NCBI GenBank assembly: GCA_030147845.1
Contig: JASBUN010000036.1
Coordinates: 62,001-126,000 of the forward strand
Reading direction: 5' to 3'
Source: Gammaproteobacteria bacterium
GTDB lineage: Bacteria > Pseudomonadota > Gammaproteobacteria > JASBUN01
DNA length: 64,000 nucleotides
The translations under genes and the position numbers were made by a program. Shown here piece after piece: positions 52,492 to 60,795 of this stretch (positions are counted from its first letter, which is position 1; each line of letters begins with the position of its first letter). The notes under the pieces were generated by a model. That model saw nothing but the letters and a program-made list of their open reading frames with translations, searched no databases and was not told the origin of the DNA.

Positions 52492-53718
52492 TTATTGGGT
52501 ACCGCCACGCTGAGCACTGCGCAAATAGCCCAGCCAGGCGCCAAGGATCAGCATGGCGAGCATGGCGTGTTCATGGTGCAGCGTGGTGTTAACCGCGCCA
52601 ATGCCGACATGCATAATCCAGGCGCCCAGGCTACCGCCCCATAACGCCCATTCCATGTTATCAGCACCGGCAGGCGGATATTTTCGCCACAAAAAATACA
52701 GCCAGTACAGCAACACCGCGCCCAGCACCGCCATACCGAATACGCCACGTTCGGCCAACGTATTCAGGTACAAACTGTGGCCATGCGAATAGGTTCGATA
52801 TTCCTCCGGGCTGTATACCTTGCCGTGGCGCGCCAACCACTTCTTTAAGTCCGGCGCCGTGATGTACTTAAAGTTATCCATACCAACGCCGAACACCGGA
52901 AACGTTCGCCACGCTTCTATCGCCGTGTTCCAGATCGGCAGCCGACCGGTAAGAACGTTATCCTCTTTCACCATATCTTCCTGCTTCTTGACCACGCTGA
53001 CCTGGGCGACGTAGGCGCCGACGGCAATGACCAGAGATAACGTTGCCAACGCGACGACAGGGATCTTCGTACGCCGCATCCAGGCAATTCCCATCACCAC
53101 GGCGACGACGAAGGTCATACCCACCGCGGCGCGACTGGACGAAATCAGCAATCCGGCGCTAAAGGCCAACAACGTGACAATCAACACGCCCCGCCACAGC
53201 AGAGACAGTTGCCGCCAATACGCCAACGTGAACGCAAGCAAAGCGGAGAAGCTAACGCCCAGATAAATGGCGGAATGGTTCACGTGCCCAACCGAATTCA
53301 GTTCAAGGGCGGTACGGGTATGGATTACGAACAAGCTCCACAAACCCCACGCCAGAGCCGCCGCAGTGGACACCGTCATGGCGACGATTAACCACCTGAA
53401 CTCCCTGGTCCCATAGCCGCTACGCTTTAGCAACCACAACAAGGAAGCGTAACGAACGATATCGTCGGCGCCGCGCCATTCGCTACCGTGCAGACCGGCA
53501 AACGCGGCGACGACATAGCCGGAGCACAGCCACAGTACGATCAAGCTGTCCCAAATATCCCATCTGCCGCCGAAACGACGGCTTGAGAAGCGATTGTAGA
53601 GCCAGATGACGACGAACAGCAGCCATAACAAATTTTTCGGCGCCTCGAAACTCGGCAGCACAAGAATCAGCCCGATCAAAGCTGTAAATTCGACCGGGTA
53701 GCGGAACGATTTAGTCAT
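52492..53718 (-). CDS. O-antigen ligase/polymerase-like membrane protein (Wzy_C family)
   Basis: 408 aa, about eleven membrane helices. The Wzy_C/WaaL layout has an early TM cluster, a conserved VGHVNHSAIYLGVSF segment, SSRAAVGMTFVVAVVMGIA, and a large periplasmic loop GRLPIWNTAIEAWRTFPVFGVGMDNFKYITAPDL then YSHGHSLYLNTLAERGVFG, with the Arg and His residues expected for the ligase loop. It probably acts on a lipid-linked glycan. The gene stands alone; no LPS cluster is present in the window. Confidence 0.88.
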   Translation of the reverse strand: MTKSFRYPVEFTALIGLILVLPSFEAPKNLLWLLFVVIWLYNRFSSRRFGGRWDIWDSLIVLWLCSGYVVAAFAGLHGSEWRGADDIVRYASLLWLLKRSGYGTREFRWLIVAMTVSTAAALAWGLWSLFVIHTRTALELNSVGHVNHSAIYLGVSFSALLAFTLAYWRQLSLLWRGVLIVTLLAFSAGLLISSSRAAVGMTFVVAVVMGIAWMRRTKIPVVALATLSLVIAVGAYVAQVSVVKKQEDMVKEDNVLTGRLPIWNTAIEAWRTFPVFGVGMDNFKYITAPDLKKWLARHGKVYSPEEYRTYSHGHSLYLNTLAERGVFGMAVLGAVLLYWLYFLWRKYPPAGADNMEWALWGGSLGAWIMHVGIGAVNTTLHHEHAMLAMLILGAWLGYLRSAQRGGTQ

Positions 53719-54264
53719 AAAATTCCTCGCACAACATACCGCCTGTCACGGTGCCGGCACACGCAAGCGTAACTGTGCTCTGTCGCGCGCTACGGCATGC
53801 CGCCGTTCGTGGTCATCGATCTTGTCAGTCACCACCCGCCAAGCTCAATCGGATAGCAGCGGCATGCATCGGCGAATGCTGCCGTTGCGACTCGTCGTGC
53901 CCACAATAGAACGGCAACATGACGAAGAACGCCTGCTCGGCATACTAGGATTTCGGCTTTGGTATGGGCGACTCCAAATTTGCGCACCGGATTATAGCGT
54001 CATGCGTTTACGCAGCGCGAACCGGCGGCTTGGCAAAATTTGGTAGCACACTGAACCAACCGCAGTGGCTCGCCGGGCATACGCCGAAATCGGCCTGGAT
54101 CAGGCCTGAGCTTAAGAGATGCCGACCGACCCAGCGGGGGAGGAGAGGATGGACTGGGCCGGCCGGCAAGCCGGAGCGACAGAGCCACTCTTGACGCGAT
54201 CAGTGCGTGCGAACTGCCTCATAATACACACGTCCAGACCGCTTGGGCCGGCAGGCGGCGACCG
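53719..54264. other. 546-bp stretch without a supported gene
   Basis: Between the O-antigen-ligase-like gene and the DUF6316 gene. No convincing ORF. A purine-rich run GGGGGAGGAGAGGATGGA (54136-54153) and several small palindromes occur, including CCGGC...GCCGG at about 54160-54172, but no intrinsic terminator was found, so an RNA gene cannot be claimed. Confidence 0.4.
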
Positions 54265-54495
54265 CTAGATTGCCGCTGCCACCGGCAGCTTGGCGCTGCT
54301 GAATGGTCCTCGAGTACGCGGTCGCGGATTCATCTCCGCCAGCAGCGCCAGGCTGTATTCGGCCATGGCGCGGCTAGGAAAAGGACCGCATACGCCCTCG
54401 CGTGCCTCGTAATACCAGCCCGAATTCCCGGGTAAATGACTGTTGACCCTGAAAAAACGGTCTGCGCTAAATTTTGTGCGCTGCTTAGAAATCAT
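54265..54495 (-). CDS. DUF6316-like small protein
   Basis: 76 aa from ATG 54495, 10 bp after GGGAA. The compact pattern RTKFSADRFFRVN ... GWYYEAREGVCGPFPSRAMAEYSLALL resembles the short DUF6316 proteins of gammaproteobacteria, which pair an FRV strand with a YYxxREG turn and a GPF helix. The C-terminus is disordered and basic. Function unknown. A good promoter lies upstream. Confidence 0.7.
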   Translation of the reverse strand: MISKQRTKFSADRFFRVNSHLPGNSGWYYEAREGVCGPFPSRAMAEYSLALLAEMNPRPRTRGPFSSAKLPVAAAI

Positions 54496-54854
54496 CGGTT
54501 TGCGATTCCCGATTTTAGGCCAGTTAGGGCTTGTTTCTAATAATTGAAATAAACAATAGCTCATAACAATATCTTTGACAAGATATTTTATCTACTTTAT
54601 TGGATGGAATCAGCTGCCCAGCCGGGCCACTGCGGCGCCCTGCCAGCGGCAATACCGGGCGCGCTGGGATTTCCTATACTTAGTGGTGAGGGCAGGCACG
54701 CCTCAACCGATGCCAGGGCCAGTGGTCCGCTAAAACGGCAACGACGGCTGTATGGCACGGATGCGGTTAAACTCGGAGGCTGACGCGAACGCTGGGCCGA
54801 GTTCGCGTGCTGGTTCGCCCGGCAATGCGGCCGAAGACCTTGGAGTGCACAACC
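54496..54854. other. AT-rich divergent intergenic region
   Basis: 359 bp between the DUF6316 gene and the next small plus-strand gene. Its left half (54496-54610) is notably AT-rich and contains the promoter and palindrome described separately. The rest shows nothing recognisable. Confidence 0.5.
54553..54587 (-). promoter_or_regulatory. Sigma-70 promoter and palindrome for the DUF6316 gene
   Basis: On the minus strand TTGTCA (54581-54576 region) and TATTGT (54558-54553) are 17 bp apart. The -35 lies in a perfect 8-bp inverted repeat AATATCTT-TGAC-AAGATATT (54568-54587), a possible operator. Confidence 0.5.
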
Positions 54855-55121
54855 ATGGCGTCGCGAAAAATAGCCGTCCGCGTGGAGTGCTGTCCTGGCT
54901 ACGGCGGTGAACAAACACCGCAACGCTTCTTTCTCGGCGCGCGCGCGGTACAAGTCGACGACGTGATCGATCGCTGGCCGGGTGACGGCCATGGCTATTT
55001 CAAGGTGCGTGGCGATGACCGGGCGTTCTACATCCTACGCCACGAAACGTCGGGCGACGACTGGGAACTCACGCTGTATCAAAGCCAACGCCTAAACGAC
55101 GTCCAGCCCACATCGATATGA
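54855..55121 (+). CDS. Conserved small protein of unknown function
   Basis: 88 aa from ATG 54855; the frame opens at 54807. The sequence RVECCPGYGGEQTPQRFFLGARAVQVDDVIDRWPGDGHGYFKVRGDD followed by YILRHETSGDDWELTLY is a compact all-beta design found in short uncharacterised proteobacterial proteins. No signal peptide. It converges on the YadH-like gene. Confidence 0.75.
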   Translation: MASRKIAVRVECCPGYGGEQTPQRFFLGARAVQVDDVIDRWPGDGHGYFKVRGDDRAFYILRHETSGDDWELTLYQSQRLNDVQPTSI

Positions 55122-55146
55122 CCCGGCGCGCATGTCCCGGCTCGGG

Positions 55147-55920
55147 TCAACTGCGAATACCGTGACCCTTGTCGAGCAACCACAGGGCGACGGTGAACAG
55201 AACAGCGATAAATGCCAGGATGATGCCATAAGAAACGTACAGGCTGATGTCGCTGACGCCGATGAAGCCATAACGAAAGGCGTTCACCATATAAAGAATG
55301 GGATTTACCCGCGACACATGCTGCCAAAACGACGGCAGCATATGGATGGAATAAAACACCCCGCCCAAGTAAGTCAGTGGCGTCAGTATGAACGTCGGCA
55401 CGATGGAAATGTCATCGAAGCTCTTGGCGTAGACACCGTTGATGAATCCGCCCAGCGAAAACAGGATCGAAGTCAGCACGACAACACTGACCGCTACGGC
55501 AATGTTGTGCACCTGCAGATGGCTGAAAAACAGCGCCACGCCCGTGACTGCTACGCCTACAGTCAGTCCCCGCGCCACACCGCCGGCCATGAAGCCGAGC
55601 AGAATAATATAGTTAGGCACCGGCGACACCAGCATCTCTTCGATGTGGCGTTGGAATTTAGAGCCGTAGAACGAAGACACCACATTGGCGTATGAGTTGG
55701 TGATCACGGCCATCATGATCAGTCCCGGGACGATGTATTCCATGTAGCGTACGCCCTGCATGTCGCCAATTTGCGATCCGATCAGATTACCGAAAATGAC
55801 GAAATATAAGGCTGTAGTGATCATGGGCGGCAAAACGGTTTGCAGCCAGATACGCGCGAAGCGCAACACCTCTTTAATGACAATGGTCTTGAAGGCGACA
55901 TATTTCTGCCTTGGCGTCAT
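55147..55920 (-). CDS. yadH: ABC-2 type exporter permease (YadH family)
   Basis: 257 aa, six membrane helices. YadH pattern: KTIVIKEVLRFARIWLQTVLPPMITTALYFVIFG, GVRYMEYIVPGLIMMAVITNSYANVVSSFYG, the helix-loop segment FQRHIEEMLVSPVPNYIILLGFM and a late TPLTYLGGVFYSIHMLPSFWQ. Its start overlaps the YadG stop by 4 bp. With YadG it forms an exporter of unknown substrate. Confidence 0.92.
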   Translation of the reverse strand: MTPRQKYVAFKTIVIKEVLRFARIWLQTVLPPMITTALYFVIFGNLIGSQIGDMQGVRYMEYIVPGLIMMAVITNSYANVVSSFYGSKFQRHIEEMLVSPVPNYIILLGFMAGGVARGLTVGVAVTGVALFFSHLQVHNIAVAVSVVVLTSILFSLGGFINGVYAKSFDDISIVPTFILTPLTYLGGVFYSIHMLPSFWQHVSRVNPILYMVNAFRYGFIGVSDISLYVSYGIILAFIAVLFTVALWLLDKGHGIRS

Positions 55921-56879
55921 GCGCTTGACTCCGGCGCACCGGTTTCGTGGTGCTTGGCGGGAAAATGATTGCCGTCAACCAAATTCATGAACAACTGCTC
56001 CAGACGATTGGACTTGTTGCGCATACTCAATACTTCGATGCCATTCGCGGCTAAATCGCTGAATAGCGCATTGATGCTGCGTTCCTTGGAAATTTCCGCC
56101 TCCAGCGTAAATTCGTCCACCAAATTCACGCGGTGTCCGGGCAAGACCGGCAATTGCATCAGTGGCGCGCGTAAATCCAACACGAACGTTTCGGTCTGCA
56201 GCTTGGCCAGCAACTGCTTCATGCTGCTATGCTCGACGATCGCGCCACCATTGATGATGGCGATATTGCGGCACAAACTCTCAGCTTCCTCAAGATAATG
56301 AGTGGTAAGGATAATGGTGGTGCCACGGGCATTGATTTCGGATAAAAATTTCCACATCGAGCGGCGGATTTCGATGTCCACGCCGGCGGTAGGCTCGTCG
56401 AGTATGAGCAACTTAGGCTCGTGTACCAGCGCGCGTGCGATCATCAAGCGCCGTTTCATGCCGCCGGACAGATTGCGCCCGATCTCGCGGCGCTTGTCCC
56501 ACAATCCCAGCTGGCGCAGGTAATGCTCAGCGCGTTCAAAGGCCTGCGCGCGATCAATGCCGTAATACCCGGCCTGATTAGCGACCACCTCCTCGGCCGG
56601 CTCGAAGCCGTTGAAATTGAATTCCTGCGGTACCAGGCCAAGAAAACCTTTGGCGGTAGCGAAATCGGCGTCGATATCGGTGCCAAAAATAGACACCTTG
56701 CCGGCGGTCTTGTTGATCAGCGAGGTGATGATGCCGATCGTGGTCGACTTACCGGCGCCGTTGGGGCCGAGCAGCGCAAAAAAATCGCCCTGCTCAACGT
56801 CCAGATCAATGCCTTTCAATGCGACCAAACCATTGGCGTAGGTTTTTTTCAGATCGCGGATGGACAATGCTGTAGTCAT
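55917..56879 (-). CDS. yadG: ABC exporter ATP-binding protein (YadG family)
   Basis: 320 aa. Walker A GPNGAGKSTTIGIITSLI at about 37, Q-loop LVPQEFNF, signature LSGGMKRRLMIARALV, Walker B LLILDEPTAGVDIEIRR, H-loop TTHYLEEAE. The YadG-specific middle (FNGFEPAEEVVANQAGYYGIDRAQA) and C-terminal domain ending KSNRLEQLFMNLVDGNHFP are recognisable. It partners YadH in the same operon. Confidence 0.92.
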   Translation of the reverse strand: MTTALSIRDLKKTYANGLVALKGIDLDVEQGDFFALLGPNGAGKSTTIGIITSLINKTAGKVSIFGTDIDADFATAKGFLGLVPQEFNFNGFEPAEEVVANQAGYYGIDRAQAFERAEHYLRQLGLWDKRREIGRNLSGGMKRRLMIARALVHEPKLLILDEPTAGVDIEIRRSMWKFLSEINARGTTIILTTHYLEEAESLCRNIAIINGGAIVEHSSMKQLLAKLQTETFVLDLRAPLMQLPVLPGHRVNLVDEFTLEAEISKERSINALFSDLAANGIEVLSMRNKSNRLEQLFMNLVDGNHFPAKHHETGAPESSA

Positions 56880-57246
56880 GGAGTGCGTATCAATCCTGGT
56901 GGCAAAACAATGTCAATAAGAACGGCCGGGCAGCGGCCGCCTTCGACAATGCACACGGAATGGGGTGACGGTAAAAATCCGAGGCTCTAACCCAGCCATT
57001 ATAGCCGCGCCGGCCGTCGAACACTACCGGCAGCTCAACATAACCCGCTGATTATGGATTATATTTAGCGGTGAGCAGGCATCCGGTTTAGGCGCGACGC
57101 GAGGTTGTCCGCAGCGCTTGGGGCAACTACGGCGGCGGCGCACCCGGTACCCGGATCAGCCGATGCGTACGCAGGCAGGCGGAACCAAGCGCCGATGCGC
57201 GGCTCTAATTGGTCGGGCAACACCGACGGGCCGGAATTCCGGCGCC
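56880..57246. other. 367-bp intergenic region
   Basis: Upstream of yadG and downstream of the small membrane protein on the same strand. TTATGGATTATATTTAG (about 57051-57067) is a local AT-rich spot. No ORF or strong structure seen. Confidence 0.35.
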
Positions 57247-57444
57247 TCAGTGACGCGCCATGGCAATGATGACGATTACGAACAGTACCACGGCGCCCAG
57301 TGGCAGCAGCAGTCCACGCCAGTCGTCCGAGGTCGCCTTACGACTCTGCTCAAAGGCACGCTTTATGCCCGGACGGAACAGAAAGATCAACGCGACCATG
57401 CCTAAACCAATTAGCAGTAGTTGCCAAAAGGGCATATTTTGCAC
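57247..57444 (-). CDS. Small membrane protein of unknown function
   Basis: 65 aa with two membrane helices: PFWQLLLIGLGMVALIFLF and GLLLPLGAVVLFVIVIIAM, joined by a polar loop RPGIKRAFEQSRKATSDDWR. The pattern is that of small inner-membrane proteins widespread in gammaproteobacteria, function unknown. It is divergent from the lipoprotein gene. Confidence 0.75.
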   Translation of the reverse strand: MQNMPFWQLLLIGLGMVALIFLFRPGIKRAFEQSRKATSDDWRGLLLPLGAVVLFVIVIIAMARH

Positions 57445-57552
57445 CTCTATCGCTTCTGTGGCCGAGCCAGCCGACGTTGGCTCGCGGTCCAGCCTTGCAC
57501 CATACCGCGGCTACGGCATCGACCACAACGGCCCTACACCGGGGACGAGCAC

Positions 57553-59070
57553 CTGACGCGTTGCGCAGCCATCGTCGTAGTCTTGCTGTCGTTGCTCGGC
57601 TGCTCGGGGCTGTCGCCGCGACCGACGGCCATGCCGACGACGACGGTCCGCCCAACGCCCAACTGCACGCAACTGTTCTCATCGCTCGATGCCGCCACCA
57701 GCCGAGCCGGCGTGCGCGATGCTCAGGACGCCCGCATCGACGGATTTCCATACCTGCGCGTCAATCGTTTCTTGGCTTCTTACCGCCAACAATTGCACAG
57801 CGCGCCGCAGTGGCGCCAGTGGTTAAGCGCGCTTCGTACGCTCGACCGCCATGCACGCGCGGCCGAAATCGCCAACCTGCCGGCCACGGCGCGCGCCCGC
57901 TTGACCACTTCATTCGCGGCGTTGGGCACGACATTAAATGCTGCCGTATATCGGTGCGGACAGCGTATGACCGACGCTGACTTGGCCAATGCCAGCCGAC
58001 GCGCGCAGTTGCGCGCACGCGCGACCGTCGCCGACGACTACCGCAGCGCCTGGCGATTTTTCGGCCTGTACCCGATCACCGCGTTATTCGTCGAGCATGG
58101 CGTGGCACGGCTACAGCGGCGCACCCGGCGGATATTCGAAACACCGCTGAGAGATCTACCCGTGTCCGGGCATTTAGTGCGCTATTTACCGCCGGCCGGT
58201 AAGTCGCTGTCGCGCGCCCACGTGGTTGACATACTGCGCACGTCGTCGCGCAACCCGATGTCGATTCCGCAACCGAACCGCAGCCAACTGACCGAGCTGT
58301 TCGACACCTTTGCGCCCATATACGAGATCGACACGCTCGATCACAATGACCGCATCGGCGCCCCCTTTTGGGGTGCCGATGCTATTCCCCAAATTGATAC
58401 GCAACATCCGGTCGTATATCGTTTAGTCTCACATGCGCGCGTGCACGGCCGGGCGCTATTGCAATTGAATTACGTCATCTGGTTCGGCGCGCGCGAACGC
58501 ACCAGTGCATTCGACCTGCTCGGCGGACATCTCGACGGCCTGACCTGGCGCGTTACTCTGGCGGCCGACGGCAGGCCGCTGATGTACGACGTTATGCACA
58601 ATTGCGGTTGTTACTATATGGCGTTCCCGAGCGCGCGCCTGCGGCTACGCGCGCCGCAGCCCGGACACCTGCAAGAGCCGGTGTCGGTACCGGCGCCGGC
58701 GCCACCCGCAAACGGCGCCCGCATGCGACTGCGCCTCGCGCATCGCACGCACTACCTTGAACATATATACCGCAAGCGCGGCGACGATAGCGGCGTGCAT
58801 TACAATTTAATCGCCTACGATCAACTTCGCTCGCTACCCCGCGCTGATGATTCGCGGCGCAGCCTGTTCGGCGAAAACAGCATCGTAGCCGGAACCGAAC
58901 GCGCCGAACGCTGGCTACTGTGGCCCATGGGCGTAGTCGCGCCCGGCGCTATGCGGCAATGGGGTCATCATGCCATTGCCTTCGTCGGGCGTCGCCAGTT
59001 CGACGATCCCGGCCTGATTGATCGCCTATTCACCACCACCGCACCAAACCAACCCGATGGAGCCAATTAA
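57553..59070 (+). CDS. Large lipoprotein of unknown function
   Basis: About 505 aa from position 57553; the frame opens at an ATG at 57421 that overlaps the small membrane-protein gene. The CTG at 57553 follows GGGGA and begins a lipoprotein signal TRCAAIVVVLLSLLGCSG, so a non-ATG start is possible; the true start is unsettled. After residue 240 conserved-looking blocks appear: LTELFDTFAPIYEIDTLDHNDRIGAPFWG, HGRALLQLNYVIWFGARERTSAFDLLGGHLDGLTWRV and MYDVMHNCGCYYMAFPSA. I know such proteins only as uncharacterised. The stop overlaps the DUF3047 start (TAATG), so the pair is coupled. Confidence 0.75.
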   Translation: MTRCAAIVVVLLSLLGCSGLSPRPTAMPTTTVRPTPNCTQLFSSLDAATSRAGVRDAQDARIDGFPYLRVNRFLASYRQQLHSAPQWRQWLSALRTLDRHARAAEIANLPATARARLTTSFAALGTTLNAAVYRCGQRMTDADLANASRRAQLRARATVADDYRSAWRFFGLYPITALFVEHGVARLQRRTRRIFETPLRDLPVSGHLVRYLPPAGKSLSRAHVVDILRTSSRNPMSIPQPNRSQLTELFDTFAPIYEIDTLDHNDRIGAPFWGADAIPQIDTQHPVVYRLVSHARVHGRALLQLNYVIWFGARERTSAFDLLGGHLDGLTWRVTLAADGRPLMYDVMHNCGCYYMAFPSARLRLRAPQPGHLQEPVSVPAPAPPANGARMRLRLAHRTHYLEHIYRKRGDDSGVHYNLIAYDQLRSLPRADDSRRSLFGENSIVAGTERAERWLLWPMGVVAPGAMRQWGHHAIAFVGRRQFDDPGLIDRLFTTTAPNQPDGAN

Positions 59071-59705
59071 TGCGAAATTTCCTGCTGGCCGTGCTGGCCA
59101 TGATGTCACTTTCCGCCTTCGCCGAACCGGTCTATGTTGGCCGATTTTCGCAAGGCGACCTGAACGCGTGGACAGCTAAGAAATTTTCCGGCGAAACGCA
59201 ATACAGCTTGGTCGAGGACGGCGGCCGCAAGGTGCTCAAAGCCGTGAGTAAGGCAACCGCCTCCGGGCTATACAAGCAGGTACATATCGATTTACAAAAA
59301 ACGCCCTACCTCAACTGGTCGTGGAAGATCGATCATACGCTGGGCGATATTCCGGAACGCAAGCGCGCCGGCGACGACTACCCCGCGCGCGTTTACGTGG
59401 TGTTCTCCGGTGGATTGGTGTTCTGGCGCACCCGCGCCATTAATTATGTTTGGTCCAGCAATCAGGCCGTGGGCACGGAATGGCCGAATGCTTTCACCGA
59501 TCACGCGCTGATGGTTGCAGTAGCATCCGGTGCCGCGCAAGCCGGACAATGGGTCAAAGAACGTCGAAACGTACTCGAGGACTTCAAGCGCCTGTTCGGT
59601 GGCGATATCCGGTACGTGGATGCCGTCGCCGTCATGACCGACACCGACAACTCCGGTAAATCGGCCACCGCCTACTACGGTGACATCTACTTTTCGGCAC
59701 AATGA
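59070..59705 (+). CDS. DUF3047 domain exported protein
   Basis: 211 aa. Signal peptide (LLAVLAMMSLSAFAEP) followed by a beta-rich DUF3047 domain: VLKAVSKATASGLYKQVHIDLQKTPYLNWSWKI, GDDYPARVYVVFSGGLVFWRTRAINYVWSSN and DAVAVMTDTDNSGKSATAYYGDIYFSA. The fold resembles carbohydrate-binding modules; function unknown. It is translationally coupled to the lipoprotein gene, suggesting a shared envelope role. Confidence 0.88.
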   Translation: MRNFLLAVLAMMSLSAFAEPVYVGRFSQGDLNAWTAKKFSGETQYSLVEDGGRKVLKAVSKATASGLYKQVHIDLQKTPYLNWSWKIDHTLGDIPERKRAGDDYPARVYVVFSGGLVFWRTRAINYVWSSNQAVGTEWPNAFTDHALMVAVASGAAQAGQWVKERRNVLEDFKRLFGGDIRYVDAVAVMTDTDNSGKSATAYYGDIYFSAQ

Positions 59706-59836
59706 CGCAACATGTCCGCACGCCACTGCGCCGGTTTGGTGCGCCGCCGCGCGCGCGCAGAACGCCTGGTCACGCGGCGGCCGAACGCGGCCCATTGTTC
59801 GTCAATGTCGCCAATGTAGGCTGCCGATTCACTGTC

Positions 59837-59866
59837 TGAAGCGGCGATCGCCGCGTATGCGCTTCA
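59837..59866. promoter_or_regulatory. Inverted repeats upstream of the ABC operon
   Basis: TGAAGCG (59837-59843) and CGCTTCA (59860-59866) flank a GCGGCGATCGCCGC palindrome (59841-59854). A further CATTG-TTCGT-CAATG repeat is at 59793-59807, about 114 bp before the expected start, where activator sites usually lie. Binding is inferred. Confidence 0.35.
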
Positions 59867-59887
59867 ATTTCAACACGCTCGGGGTAC

Positions 59888-59903
59888 TGGCATGGAAGGT
59901 GCA
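59888..59903 (+). promoter_or_regulatory. Sigma-54 promoter of the ABC transporter operon
   Basis: TGGCATG-GAAG-GTGCA matches the -24/-12 consensus TGGCACG-N4-TTGCA at 10 of 12 fixed positions, with the essential GG and GC exactly 10 bp apart (59889-59890 and 59901-59902). It predicts a start near 59914, 28 bp before the first gene. Confidence 0.6.
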
Positions 59904-59941
59904 GGTCCTATGCCATGTCCAGCCACCGCGAGAGCAGCGCA

Positions 59942-60745
59942 ATGTCGGCACGTATCGCCATTGATTACGTCACCCACACTTTTCGCGGCCAGCCCACGGC
60001 GACGTTGGAAGACGTCGATGCCACCATTCAAGCGGGCGAGAAAATCGCGCTGATCGGACGTAGCGGCTGCGGTAAATCGACGTTGCTGCACATGCTGGCC
60101 GGCCTCATGCTGCCGAGCCAAGGTTGCGTACGTATCGACGGCCGGCGCGTCACCAAACCCAGCGCGAAGTGGAACATGATGTTCCAGAAGCCATCGCTGT
60201 ATCCGTGGATGAACGTACGCCAAAACGCTGCCTTGGGCCTTGTATTCGCCGGCCAAGGCCGCAGCGCCAACACGCGCGTAGATGCATTGCTCGACCTGGT
60301 TGGATTGGGCGATAACAAAGACGCTAACGTTCAACAACTCTCCGGCGGTCAACAACAGCGCGTAGCACTAGCTCGTTCATTGGCGACCGAGCCCGATCTC
60401 TTGCTGCTCGACGAGCCGTTCTCAGCGTTGGATGCCTTCACGCGCAGCGCCTTACAAGACGAAGTAGCGCACATCACCCGCCAACGCGACCTGACCCTGG
60501 TCATCGTTACTCACGATATTGAAGAGGCGGTCGCCATGGCCGACCGTGTGCTGATCATGTCACGCAATCCAGGCACGATCGTCGGCGAGTTGCGTGTCGA
60601 TTTACCGTTTCCGCGCGACCGTAACCGCGCCGAATTCACCAAACTGCGTGAGCATCTGATGAACAAATTTCGTGACAGCGGTGACGCTCACGCGGCAAAG
60701 CCGGAGAACATCGGTAAAGACGACGCATCACAGGCCGCCGCCTGA
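59942..60745 (+). CDS. ABC transporter ATP-binding protein, nitrate/sulfonate/taurine type
   Basis: 267 aa from ATG 59942. Walker A GRSGCGKSTLLHMLAGL, Q-loop MMFQKPSLYPWM, signature LSGGQQQRVALARSLA, Walker B LLLLDEPFSALDAFTR and H-loop VTHDIEEAVAMADRV, followed by MSRNPGTIVGELRVDLPFPRDR, the standard NrtD/SsuB/TauB ending. First gene of a three-gene importer operon. Nitrate, sulfonate, taurine, bicarbonate or nitrile transport all remain possible. Confidence 0.93.
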   Translation: MSARIAIDYVTHTFRGQPTATLEDVDATIQAGEKIALIGRSGCGKSTLLHMLAGLMLPSQGCVRIDGRRVTKPSAKWNMMFQKPSLYPWMNVRQNAALGLVFAGQGRSANTRVDALLDLVGLGDNKDANVQQLSGGQQQRVALARSLATEPDLLLLDEPFSALDAFTRSALQDEVAHITRQRDLTLVIVTHDIEEAVAMADRVLIMSRNPGTIVGELRVDLPFPRDRNRAEFTKLREHLMNKFRDSGDAHAAKPENIGKDDASQAAA

Positions 60746-60795
60746 CTGACGCAACGGACAGAATCCAAGCACAACAACTTCAGGAGATCATCGAT

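Noticed and set aside
53719-54264. Possible third CU-rich sRNA on the minus strand (CCTCTCCTCCCCC near 54140-54152)
   Set aside because: It has C-rich sequence and small hairpins but no intrinsic terminator or clear promoter, unlike the two elements at 44.8 and 45.8 kb.
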